Shown here: positions 19,959 through 28,228 of the stretch, piece by piece
Layout: each line of letters starts with the position of its first letter
How positions within the stretch are numbered: position 1 is the stretch's first letter
Source of the DNA: an uncultured Rhizobiaceae group bacterium
GTDB taxonomy: Bacteria; Pseudomonadota; Alphaproteobacteria; Rhizobiales; Rhizobiaceae
Length of the DNA: 64,000 nt
Assembly: GCA_937930845.1 (NCBI GenBank)
Contig: CALHBJ010000004.1
Coordinates: 62,001 to 126,000 of the forward strand
Direction: 5' to 3'
Notes under the pieces: generated by a model
Database searches by the model: none
Seen by the model: the letters and a program-made list of their open reading frames with translations, nothing else
Told to the model about the DNA's origin: nothing
Translations under genes and position numbers: made by a program

Positions 19959-21014
19959 TCAGGTGTAGGCGCTGGAACCTTCCGATCTGCCCTGTGTGCG
20001 GGCCATCGCCTTGACGCAATCTTCCATTGAAAGACCACCGACCTTTTTGCCGTCACGCACGACAATGGCTTCCTTGATCTTGGATGAAACCAGCACTTGC
20101 ATGGCTTCTTCCAACACCGTTGAGGCCTCCAGTTCCGGGCCCTTGGCAGGTGGCTTGGCATGCATGACCGAGCCAACTTCAAGAACGCGCCCCCGGTTGA
20201 TGTCCTTGATGAAGTCCGACACGTAATCGTCAGCCGGATCAAGAACGATTTGTTGCGGACTGCCTTCCTGAACCATCGATCCATCGCGCAAAATGGCAAT
20301 ATTGTCGCCAATGCGCAGGGCTTCATCGAGATCATGGGTGATGAAGATGATGGTTTTGTGCAGCTCTTCCTGAAGATCAAGCATGACATTTTGCATGTCT
20401 GTTCGGATGAGCGGATCGAGGGCAGAAAATGCCTCGTCCATCAGCAGGATTTCTGCATCGGTGGCGAGCGCGCGGGCAAGGCCCACACGCTGTTGCATGC
20501 CGCCTGAGAGCTGGGCGGGATAGTGATTTTCAAATCCCGACAGGCCAACCCGATCAATCCATTTCTGGCTTCGGCTCATGGCCTCTGAGGTTGGAATGTT
20601 CTGGATTGTCAGCCCATAGGCCGCGTTCTCCGCCACTGTGCGGTGCGGCAAAAGTGCGAACTTCTGAAACACCATGGACGCCTTTTTGCGGCGGAATTCA
20701 CGCAGGTCATTATCGTTCATGGACAGCACATCTTCGCCATCCACAATCATCTCGCCAGCAGTTGGCTCGATGAGGCGGTTGATATGGCGGATCAGTGTGG
20801 ACTTGCCCGATCCGGACAATCCCATAATGACCTGCACCTTGCGGGCAGGGATATCCAGATTGATGTCTTTCAAACCCAGCACATGGCCGTGTTTTTCCAA
20901 CAATTCCGGTTTGCCCATGCCGCCCTGTACTTTTTCGACCATGGCCTTGGGGTTTGACCCAAAGATTTTGTAGAGGTTCTTGATCTGAACCTTCATTTGT
21001 TCATCAGACACCAT
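19959..21014 (-). CDS. proV: ProV-type quaternary amine ABC transporter ATP-binding protein
   Basis: KIFGSNPKAMVEKVQGGM, VIMGLSGSGKSTLIRHINRLIEPTAG, LSGGMQQRVGLARALATDAEILLMDEAFSALDPLIR; C-terminal CBS-like segment. Confidence 0.93.
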   Translation of the reverse strand: MVSDEQMKVQIKNLYKIFGSNPKAMVEKVQGGMGKPELLEKHGHVLGLKDINLDIPARKVQVIMGLSGSGKSTLIRHINRLIEPTAGEMIVDGEDVLSMNDNDLREFRRKKASMVFQKFALLPHRTVAENAAYGLTIQNIPTSEAMSRSQKWIDRVGLSGFENHYPAQLSGGMQQRVGLARALATDAEILLMDEAFSALDPLIRTDMQNVMLDLQEELHKTIIFITHDLDEALRIGDNIAILRDGSMVQEGSPQQIVLDPADDYVSDFIKDINRGRVLEVGSVMHAKPPAKGPELEASTVLEEAMQVLVSSKIKEAIVVRDGKKVGGLSMEDCVKAMARTQGRSEGSSAYT

Positions 21015-21894
21015 GGCCTCCTTCGCGGTGCTTTTGCAGCCGCTTGCCGTATGCTTGGGATACGCGGTCAAAAATGATCGCCAGGGCAACGATGGCCATG
21101 CCATTGAAAACGCCCAATGCGAGATACTGGTTGTTCACCGCACGCAGCACCGGAGTGCCAAGGCCAGAACCGCCGATCAGGGCGGCAATAACCACCATGG
21201 CCAAAGCCATCATGATTGTCTGGTTGACGCCTGCAAAAATGTTGGGAAGTGCCAATGGAATTTGAACCCCAAAGAGCCTTTGCCGGTAACTGGCGCCAAA
21301 TGAATCGGCAGCCTCCAACACGTCCGCTTGTACCAGGCGAATGCCCAGATTGGTCAAACGCACAATGGGCGGGATGGCGTAGATCATCACAGCAATCAAT
21401 GCCGGTGCCTTGCCAATGCCGAGCAGCATGACCACCGGAATGAGATACACAAAACTTGGAATTGTCTGCATGATGTCGAGAATAGGGGTGATGACCGCTT
21501 GAATCCGGTCAGACCTGGCCATGGCGACACCAACGGGGATGCCAATGGCAATACACAACACGGTGGCAACAGAGACCATCGCAGTGGTGACCATTGTGTC
21601 TTCCCACATGTCGAAATAACCGATCAGCAGGAACGCGATTGCGGTTCCCACAACCATTTTCCAACTGCGCGAGCCGAGCCACGCCAGGCCACAAAAAATC
21701 AAGATCATGATTGGCCATGGTGTTGCCAGCAATATTTTCTGGAACCACAGCAGAAAGTCTTTCAGCGGATCGAATAAGGCTTCGATAAGCTCGCCGTTTT
21801 CGCGTGTGAAGTCGCGGAATGTGCTGTCGATCGCTTTTTTAAGGTCTCGAAGGCTTTCGCGCTCCATCACCGGAAACTCGGTGAAAAATGACAT
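21004..21894 (-). CDS. proW: ProW-type ABC transporter permease
   Basis: ATVLCIAIGIPVGVAMARSDRIQAVITPILDIMQTIPSFVYLIPVVMLLGIGKAPALIAVMIYAIPPIVRLTNLGIR. Confidence 0.93.
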   Translation of the reverse strand: MSFFTEFPVMERESLRDLKKAIDSTFRDFTRENGELIEALFDPLKDFLLWFQKILLATPWPIMILIFCGLAWLGSRSWKMVVGTAIAFLLIGYFDMWEDTMVTTAMVSVATVLCIAIGIPVGVAMARSDRIQAVITPILDIMQTIPSFVYLIPVVMLLGIGKAPALIAVMIYAIPPIVRLTNLGIRLVQADVLEAADSFGASYRQRLFGVQIPLALPNIFAGVNQTIMMALAMVVIAALIGGSGLGTPVLRAVNNQYLALGVFNGMAIVALAIIFDRVSQAYGKRLQKHREGGHGV

Positions 21895-21933
21895 TGGTAT
21901 CTCCCCAAACACTCAGTTTTAGCTGATTTATAA

Positions 21934-21969
21934 AAAAGCCCGCCGACATTCAAATGCCGACGGGCTTCT
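21934..21969 (-). terminator. Intercistronic hairpin between proX- and proW-like genes (attenuator/terminator)
   Basis: Minus strand: AAGCCCGTCGGCATTTGAATGTCGGCGGGCTTTTTTATA. Confidence 0.75.
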
Positions 21970-21993
21970 GTTTATTCTACCCTAAAGGCGATC

Positions 21994-23025
21994 CTACAGA
22001 GCGGCTTTCACTTTTGAAGCCACATCTTCGGAGACCCATTTTGTCCAAACATCTTCGTGCTTTTTCAGGAACTCAATGGTGGCATCCTCACCGGATGCCT
22101 GCTCTTCGCCCATATATACCAGCATGGCATTCATGACGGCGCCTGGGAAAACACGCTTGGAAAGATACTCAGAAGCTTTCGAGCCTTTTTCCGCGAAGGA
22201 CTTGGTGATGACCGTGTTCACTTCGGATTCGGTGTACGCGCTTGGCTTTGGATCGGCACATTCCTGCTCCGGCTTCACAATGCAGCCGTCCCAGTTTTCT
22301 GTACCAGCCCAAGGGGTTTCCCACTTGAGAAGCTTAAGGTTGTATTTGCCGATCAGAGCGGTAGGCGACCAGTAGTAGCCGAACCAGAACTTATCACGCT
22401 CTGCTGCTTTTGCGATTGAACCGTCAAGACCGGCTGCGGAGCCTGGGTCTACAAGGCGCCAGCCTTTTTCTTCCATTTTGAAAGCGCGGAACAAAGATGC
22501 ATTTGACAACTGGCAACCCCAACCGGCAGGGCAGCCAACAAATGCGCCCTTGGAGGAATCTTCAGCGTCTGGGAACAGGTCTGGACGTGCCAGAACTTTT
22601 TCAACGGAATCCAGCTCAGGATGTGCCTTTGCAAATGCAGGTGTGACCCACCAGCCTTCGCCCAGGTCGGTAATTGGTCCTTTAACAAGAACCTCCATGC
22701 GGCCTTCGCCGATTGCCTTGTCGAGCGGGTCGCGAACTGCGTTCACCCAAAGCTCACCGGCAACCTCAGGGCTGCCTTTTTCGTTCATCGCAGCAAAGAT
22801 CTGTGTTGTTCCGCCCTGGATCAGCTCGACATTGCAGTCATAGCCTTTTTCCAGAATGAACTTGTCAACATTGGCCATCAACTCGCCGGAGGCCCAGTTG
22901 AATTCTGCCATTTTCACATCGCCGCATTTTGCATGGCCATCGGCCAGCGCGGTTGTTGTGAATGTTACGTTTGAAGCGGCCAGGATCGCAGACGTTGCTG
23001 CAAGGCCCATCAAAAACTTCTTCAT
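21994..23025 (-). CDS. proX: ProX-type substrate-binding protein of quaternary amine/betaine transporter
   Basis: Signal peptide; AEFNWASGELMANVDKFILEKGYDCNVELIQGGTTQIFAAMNEKGSPEVAGELW; KFWFGYYWSPTALIGKYNLKLL. Confidence 0.88.
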   Translation of the reverse strand: MKKFLMGLAATSAILAASNVTFTTTALADGHAKCGDVKMAEFNWASGELMANVDKFILEKGYDCNVELIQGGTTQIFAAMNEKGSPEVAGELWVNAVRDPLDKAIGEGRMEVLVKGPITDLGEGWWVTPAFAKAHPELDSVEKVLARPDLFPDAEDSSKGAFVGCPAGWGCQLSNASLFRAFKMEEKGWRLVDPGSAAGLDGSIAKAAERDKFWFGYYWSPTALIGKYNLKLLKWETPWAGTENWDGCIVKPEQECADPKPSAYTESEVNTVITKSFAEKGSKASEYLSKRVFPGAVMNAMLVYMGEEQASGEDATIEFLKKHEDVWTKWVSEDVASKVKAAL

Positions 23026-23192
23026 ACTTTATTCTCCCGTGTGTGAAGTCGTTAGTTGCAGGTGGAGTACAGCAAGAAACTGCGTGTGCCCCTGTTTCCT
23101 GTACGAAAGGCTAGGGGGACAAAAACGACATGTCGAGCGCCAGAGGCCAAAAGGTGGCACATTATGGCATCAAATAGTGCATGTATTCCAAT

Positions 23193-23233
23193 AATTCGAA
23201 AAAAATGAATTGTGAGTGCGATAAATTCGAATT
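23193..23233. promoter_or_regulatory. TTCGAA-containing palindromes (AATTCGAA; AATTCGAATT)
   Basis: Read directly between proX (start 23025) and the LysR stop (23266); shares AATTCGAAAA with 24121-24130. Confidence 0.45.
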
Positions 23234-23265
23234 GCTGGGGAAGATAAATACGGTCGGGAGTCCGG

Positions 23266-24105
23266 TTATTCGTTGAACAGCCGCTGGGCCAAATCAATCA
23301 GCCAGGGCCAGGATGCCTCACGGGTCTCATTTATAAGCAGATAAGCCGGGCGTGTGAACGTGGGAGCTTCTTCAACACGGAATAGATTTCCCCTGGGCAC
23401 GTGCCACTCTGCCAGCGCTTCAGGCAAATATGCCGATCCGCCATTGTCAAACAGATAGTCCAGGCCCCAACGGGCGCTCGACAGACTGTGCTTGGCAATG
23501 CCTGCATCAAAATAGGTGGCGGCATGGCTGCGCCCGAAATTGCTGCCAGCGTCTATATAAATATAGTCCGGGTCGAACCGGGAAGGGCTGTCTGGCTTTG
23601 TGGAATATAAGGAAAGCTTTTCCAGCCCCAGAGTATGAACAGCAATGTTGTCGAGGGTGTTGGCGTGATAGCTCAGTGCCGCGTCGATCAATCCGCTGGC
23701 CAGCCATTCATCGGTTTGAGCCGCATCACCAGACTTGACCGACAAGGCGGTTTTTGGATGTTCAAATTTAACCGCTGAGGTCAGTCGCCGACCAAGGATT
23801 GGCCACAAATCGTCGTCGCAGCCCATATTGCAGACCGCATCCACGCCATCCGGCAAAGAAGTCTCCAGCATGGCTTGTCGCCACATGTCACTCATGGCTG
23901 CGGCATAGCGGTGGAATTTCACGCCGGAAGCGGTCAGCACCACGCCTGACTTCTGGCGGTGCAAAAGGGTTTGGCCAATATCGTCCTCAAGGCCCTTGAG
24001 CCGTGCGGTGATGGTGGACTGGGTAACATTGAGCACTTTTGACGCCCGTATCAGTGAGCCGGTCTCCACAATTGTCAAAAAGGTTTTGATTTGGGTGAGG
24101 CTCAT
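23266..24105 (-). CDS. LysR family transcriptional regulator
   Basis: SLTQIKTFLTIVETGSLIRASKVLNVTQSTITARLKGLEDDIGQTLLHR HTH. Confidence 0.92.
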   Translation of the reverse strand: MSLTQIKTFLTIVETGSLIRASKVLNVTQSTITARLKGLEDDIGQTLLHRQKSGVVLTASGVKFHRYAAAMSDMWRQAMLETSLPDGVDAVCNMGCDDDLWPILGRRLTSAVKFEHPKTALSVKSGDAAQTDEWLASGLIDAALSYHANTLDNIAVHTLGLEKLSLYSTKPDSPSRFDPDYIYIDAGSNFGRSHAATYFDAGIAKHSLSSARWGLDYLFDNGGSAYLPEALAEWHVPRGNLFRVEEAPTFTRPAYLLINETREASWPWLIDLAQRLFNE

Positions 24106-24121
24106 TGACCGGTCCTAGCGA

Positions 24122-24138
24122 ATTCGAAAATTTCGAAT
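24122..24138. promoter_or_regulatory. Perfect 17-bp palindrome ATTCGAAAATTTCGAAT in LysR/ALDH divergent region
   Basis: Read directly. Confidence 0.55.
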
Positions 24139-24245
24139 AATTCATACGATTATATTAAGTTTACAACATTGTGTAGCGCTGACAACATGCACCTTCTGTC
24201 GGTTCAGACGGGCTGGAGAGACAGGCTGGTCTGGGAGGAGTTCAG

Positions 24246-25727
24246 GTGCAGGAAATCCAAAATTATCAGATGCTGATCGATGGTCAGTGGTGCGATGCTT
24301 CTGATGGCGCGGTGTTTGACAGTTTTAACCCGGCCACGGGGGAAACCTGGTCGTGTGTGCCGCAGGCCAGTGCGGAAGATGTGGACCGGGCCGTGCGCGC
24401 CGCAGACAGGGCAGGGCGCGTTGGCCCCTGGGCACAGATGACGCCGACCCAAAGGGGGCAGTGTTTGCGCCGTCTTGGGGATTTGCTGGCTGACAACTCT
24501 GAAAGGCTGGGGGAGATCGAATGCCGTGACACGGGCAAGATGTTCAAGGAAACCCGCTGGCAGGCTAAATATATCGCTGAGTTCTTCCATTTTTATGCCG
24601 GATGCGCCGACAAGGTGAGCGGGGAGACTCTGCCAATTGATAAGCCAGATCTGTTTGTTTTCACCGACCGTGAGCCGCTGGGTGTCATCGCGGCCATTGT
24701 TCCCTGGAATTCCCAATTGTTCCTCAGTGCCGTGAAAATTGGACCGGCACTGGCGGCTGGAAACACGATGGTGATGAAGGCATCTGAACATGCTTCGGCC
24801 GCCATGTTGGAATTTGGCAAGCTCATTGCAAAGGCTGGCATTCCCGATGGGGTGGTGAATATTGTCACCGGCTATGGGGAGCCCTGTGGCAAGGCGTTGA
24901 CTACCCATCCGCTGGTGGCGCGCATTTCCTTTACGGGCGGGCCGCAATCTGCCCAGCACATCATACGAAATTCCGCTGAAAATTTTGCTGAGGTTTCATT
25001 GGAACTCGGTGGCAAATCGCCCTTTATCGTATTTGAGGATGCGAATCTGGAAAGCGCCGTAAATGCCTCTATTGCCGGCATATTTGGTGCCAGCGGACAA
25101 AGCTGTGTCGCCGGATCACGGCTTTATTTGCACCATGATATTGCCGATGAATTTTTGCAGCGCATGGTGTCGATTGCCAAGAATATTCGTATTGGCGATC
25201 CCATGGCAGAAGAGACGGAAATGGGGCCCTTGTGCACGCGCGGGCAGTTGGACCTGGTCAAAAGTGAAGTCGCCCATGCGGTTGAACAGGGGGCCACAAT
25301 ATTGTGCGGTGGCAAAGAGCCGGACGGTCTGGACGGGCTGTATTTCGAGCCAACGATTGTGGATTGCCCCCGGCAGGATCTGAAAATCGTTGATACCGAA
25401 CTGTTTGGACCGGTGCTCAGCGTGGTGCGCTTCGGGGATGAGGCGGAAGCGATTGAACTGGCCAATGACACCAAACATGGACTGGCTGCCGGTATCTTTA
25501 CCCAAAACAGTGCGCGGTCCTTGCGGGTGGCGAAAGCGGTGCGCGCGGGAATCGTTTGGGTCAACACTTACCGTGTGATTTCGCCCATTGCCGAATTTGG
25601 CGGCACTAAAACATCCGGCTACGGGCGCGAGAGCGGGTTCCAGGCGATCTATGATTATACACGCCCCAAAACGGTGTGGATGAACATGTCTGACGCGCCG
25701 ATGGCCAATCCGTTTCAAATGCGATGA
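24246..25727 (+). CDS. Aldehyde dehydrogenase family protein
   Basis: IVPWNSQLFLSAVKIGPALAAGNTMVMKASEHA; VSLELGGKSPFIVFEDA; FGASGQSCVAGSRL catalytic Cys. Confidence 0.93.
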   Translation: MQEIQNYQMLIDGQWCDASDGAVFDSFNPATGETWSCVPQASAEDVDRAVRAADRAGRVGPWAQMTPTQRGQCLRRLGDLLADNSERLGEIECRDTGKMFKETRWQAKYIAEFFHFYAGCADKVSGETLPIDKPDLFVFTDREPLGVIAAIVPWNSQLFLSAVKIGPALAAGNTMVMKASEHASAAMLEFGKLIAKAGIPDGVVNIVTGYGEPCGKALTTHPLVARISFTGGPQSAQHIIRNSAENFAEVSLELGGKSPFIVFEDANLESAVNASIAGIFGASGQSCVAGSRLYLHHDIADEFLQRMVSIAKNIRIGDPMAEETEMGPLCTRGQLDLVKSEVAHAVEQGATILCGGKEPDGLDGLYFEPTIVDCPRQDLKIVDTELFGPVLSVVRFGDEAEAIELANDTKHGLAAGIFTQNSARSLRVAKAVRAGIVWVNTYRVISPIAEFGGTKTSGYGRESGFQAIYDYTRPKTVWMNMSDAPMANPFQMR

Positions 25728-25749
25728 CGGGAAACAACGGGGGCAAGCA

Positions 25750-26784
25750 ATGAAATTTCATCTGGCAATTAATCTGGAGCGTACCAGCCCTGACACGCCC
25801 ATGCAGCAAGTGCGCGACCACACGCTTGATATGGTGCAGATGGCAGATCGGGCTGGCTTTGAGGTGGCGTGGGCCGCCGAGCACCATGCCATTGAAATGA
25901 CCATTGCGCCCAATCCGTTTCAGATTTTGACCTGGTGGGGCTGTAACACAGACAATATTCGCCTTGGGTGTGGCGTGGCAAATGCCTCTTACTGGCATCC
26001 CATTAATCTGGCCGGGGAGGCCGCGTTGCTGGATGTCATCTCCGGGGGGCGGCTGGAATTTGGATTGGGCTCAGGCGCTTACCAACGCGAATTCGACCGG
26101 ATGAAGCCTGGGCTGCTGCAATCGGATTCCTGGCAATATATGCAGGAATCCCTACCGCTGGTGCGCAAGCTTTGGGCGGGGGATGTGGCACACGAAGGCC
26201 AATTCTGGCAGTTCCCCAAAGCCACGTCTTGCCCAAAACCTATGCAGGAAGACGTGCCGTTTTGGGTGGCAGCACGCTCGCCCATCACGTTCGACTATGC
26301 CGTGGCAAACGGATGTAACGTCATGTGCTGGCCGCTCACCAAACCGTTCAGCGAAGCGCAAAATTACAAGAAATTATTGGACGAGGCGATTGCCAAGGCA
26401 GGCGGGCAGCACAGGCCGCGCATGGCCATGATGCGCCACACAAGTCTGTATGAAAACGACAATGACCGACAGGCGGCGCTAAAGGCGGTGCGGCACAATC
26501 TTAGTCAGTTCGGCAATTTGATGATGAAGGCCGGGGATGTTGTGGAAGGTTTTCCCGATGCCGTTCCGCTTGAAAAGCTGGAAGGCAATGTGTTTGTCGA
26601 TCCGGCCATGCTGGAAGAAAATCTGGTGTTTGGATCGCCCGACCGGGTGGTTGAAAAACTCAAAGCCTATGAGGCGCTGGGTGTGGATGCGTTCATCTAT
26701 TACGCTTCCATGGGGGTGGGGCAGGAACAGCAAAAGCGTTCCCTTGATTTGTTCATTCGCGAAGTGATGCCGGCATTCGGCTGA
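25750..26784 (+). CDS. LLM class flavin-dependent oxidoreductase
   Basis: MKFHLAINLERTSPDTPMQQVRDHTLDMVQMADRAGFEVAWAAEHHAIEM; LGCGVANASYWHPINLAGEAALLDVISGGRLEFGLGSGAYQREFD. Confidence 0.92.
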   Translation: MKFHLAINLERTSPDTPMQQVRDHTLDMVQMADRAGFEVAWAAEHHAIEMTIAPNPFQILTWWGCNTDNIRLGCGVANASYWHPINLAGEAALLDVISGGRLEFGLGSGAYQREFDRMKPGLLQSDSWQYMQESLPLVRKLWAGDVAHEGQFWQFPKATSCPKPMQEDVPFWVAARSPITFDYAVANGCNVMCWPLTKPFSEAQNYKKLLDEAIAKAGGQHRPRMAMMRHTSLYENDNDRQAALKAVRHNLSQFGNLMMKAGDVVEGFPDAVPLEKLEGNVFVDPAMLEENLVFGSPDRVVEKLKAYEALGVDAFIYYASMGVGQEQQKRSLDLFIREVMPAFG

Positions 26785-26794
26785 AGGAGACAGC

Positions 26795-27391
26795 ATGGCT
26801 GTAGAAATTAGACGTACACTTTTACACGTTCAGACCACCCATGTGGAAGGCGGTAAGTCTGTGGATGTGCCCACAAAACTGGTGGCGTCACTGGCGATTA
26901 TCAAGAACCCGTGGAGTGGCCGTGGCTTTGTGGAAAACCTGCGCCCGGAAATTCGTGAGACCGGCCCGGTGGTCGGTAAGCTGCTGACAGATATGATTCT
27001 CGATGTGACCGGCGACGCGCTGGAAGGTTATGGCAAAGCTTCAGTTGTTGGCATGGGTGGCGAAATCGAGCACGCCCAGGCGATGACCCATACATTGTGG
27101 TTCGGCAATCAGTACCGGGACGCGGTGAATGCGAAAAGCTATCTGGCGTTCACCAACACACGTGGTGCGGCCGGATGTGCGCTCATGATTCCATTGATGG
27201 ACAAGGATGATGGGGGCAGGCGATCCCACTACCAGACCATCCATTTGTCCGTGCCCGATGCACCGGCGGACGATGAAATCATCATTGCGTTGGGCGCTTC
27301 GGTTGGCGGGCATCCCCATCACCGCATTGGCAATCGATATGAGGATCTGGCCGAGATGGGGCGCGATGTGGACAATCCGGCAGGGGTCTGA
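26795..27391 (+). CDS. Amino acid synthesis (AA_synth, PF06684-like) family protein
   Basis: ASLAIIKNPWSGRGFVENLRPEIRE...GKASVVGMGGEIEHAQAMTHTLWFGNQYRDAV. Confidence 0.8.
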   Translation: MAVEIRRTLLHVQTTHVEGGKSVDVPTKLVASLAIIKNPWSGRGFVENLRPEIRETGPVVGKLLTDMILDVTGDALEGYGKASVVGMGGEIEHAQAMTHTLWFGNQYRDAVNAKSYLAFTNTRGAAGCALMIPLMDKDDGGRRSHYQTIHLSVPDAPADDEIIIALGASVGGHPHHRIGNRYEDLAEMGRDVDNPAGV

Positions 27392-27393
27392 CC

Positions 27394-28200
27394 ATGGTCA
27401 GTTTTGCGGCCAATGGAACGGCATATGAATGGTTTGGGCCGCAAGACGCGCCAGTTGTGGTGCTGATCCATGGCCTTGGCCTAACCCGCCACACATTTGA
27501 GGCGATGATCCCTGCGTTGGCCAAGAACCATCGTGTCTTAAGCTATGATCTTTTGGGACATGGGGAGAGCGCATCGCTGGGTGGACAGGCAAGCCTGACG
27601 CGCTTTAGTGAGCAGTTGCACGATCTTGTCCATGAGTTTGATATAGACCACGCGGCACTGATTGGGTTCTCGCTCGGTGGGATGATCAACCGCCGGTTCG
27701 CCATGGACTATCCCAATCATGTATCGGCGCTGGTGGTGCTGAATTCGCCCCATGAACGGGGAGCCGAGGCGCAGGCTGCGGTGGAGGCACGGGCGGCGGA
27801 TACGCAGGCAGGGGGACCGTCTGCCAATCTCGATGTCACCATTGCGCGGTGGTTTACGCCTGAATTCATCAAATCCAGCCCAAAGGTGATTGAACGCATC
27901 CGTTCGTGGGTCAGCGCCAATGAGCCGTCAGACTATGCCGCGTGTCGCATGGTGTTGGCATCGGGAGTGACCGAACTCATTCACCCGCATCCACCAATTG
28001 CCCATCCCACACTCGTGCTCACCTGCGAAAATGATACGGGCAGCACACCCTCCATGAGCCGTGGGATTGCTTCGGAAATCGCGGGCGCTGAGGTGCATGT
28101 TGTCGCGCATTTGCAGCATTTGGGGCTGGTGGAGCAGCCTGATCTTTTCGTGGTGCCTGTGATTGAATTTCTCAGCGCCCATATCCCGGCGGCCACCTGA
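27394..28200 (+). CDS. Alpha/beta hydrolase
   Basis: VVVLIHGLGLTRHTFEAMIPALAKNHRVLSYDLLGHGES; LIGFSLGGMINRRFAM (GFSLGG nucleophile elbow). Confidence 0.9.
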   Translation: MVSFAANGTAYEWFGPQDAPVVVLIHGLGLTRHTFEAMIPALAKNHRVLSYDLLGHGESASLGGQASLTRFSEQLHDLVHEFDIDHAALIGFSLGGMINRRFAMDYPNHVSALVVLNSPHERGAEAQAAVEARAADTQAGGPSANLDVTIARWFTPEFIKSSPKVIERIRSWVSANEPSDYAACRMVLASGVTELIHPHPPIAHPTLVLTCENDTGSTPSMSRGIASEIAGAEVHVVAHLQHLGLVEQPDLFVVPVIEFLSAHIPAAT

Positions 28201-28228
28201 TGGACGTTGTCATTCCAAAGGAAAATTC

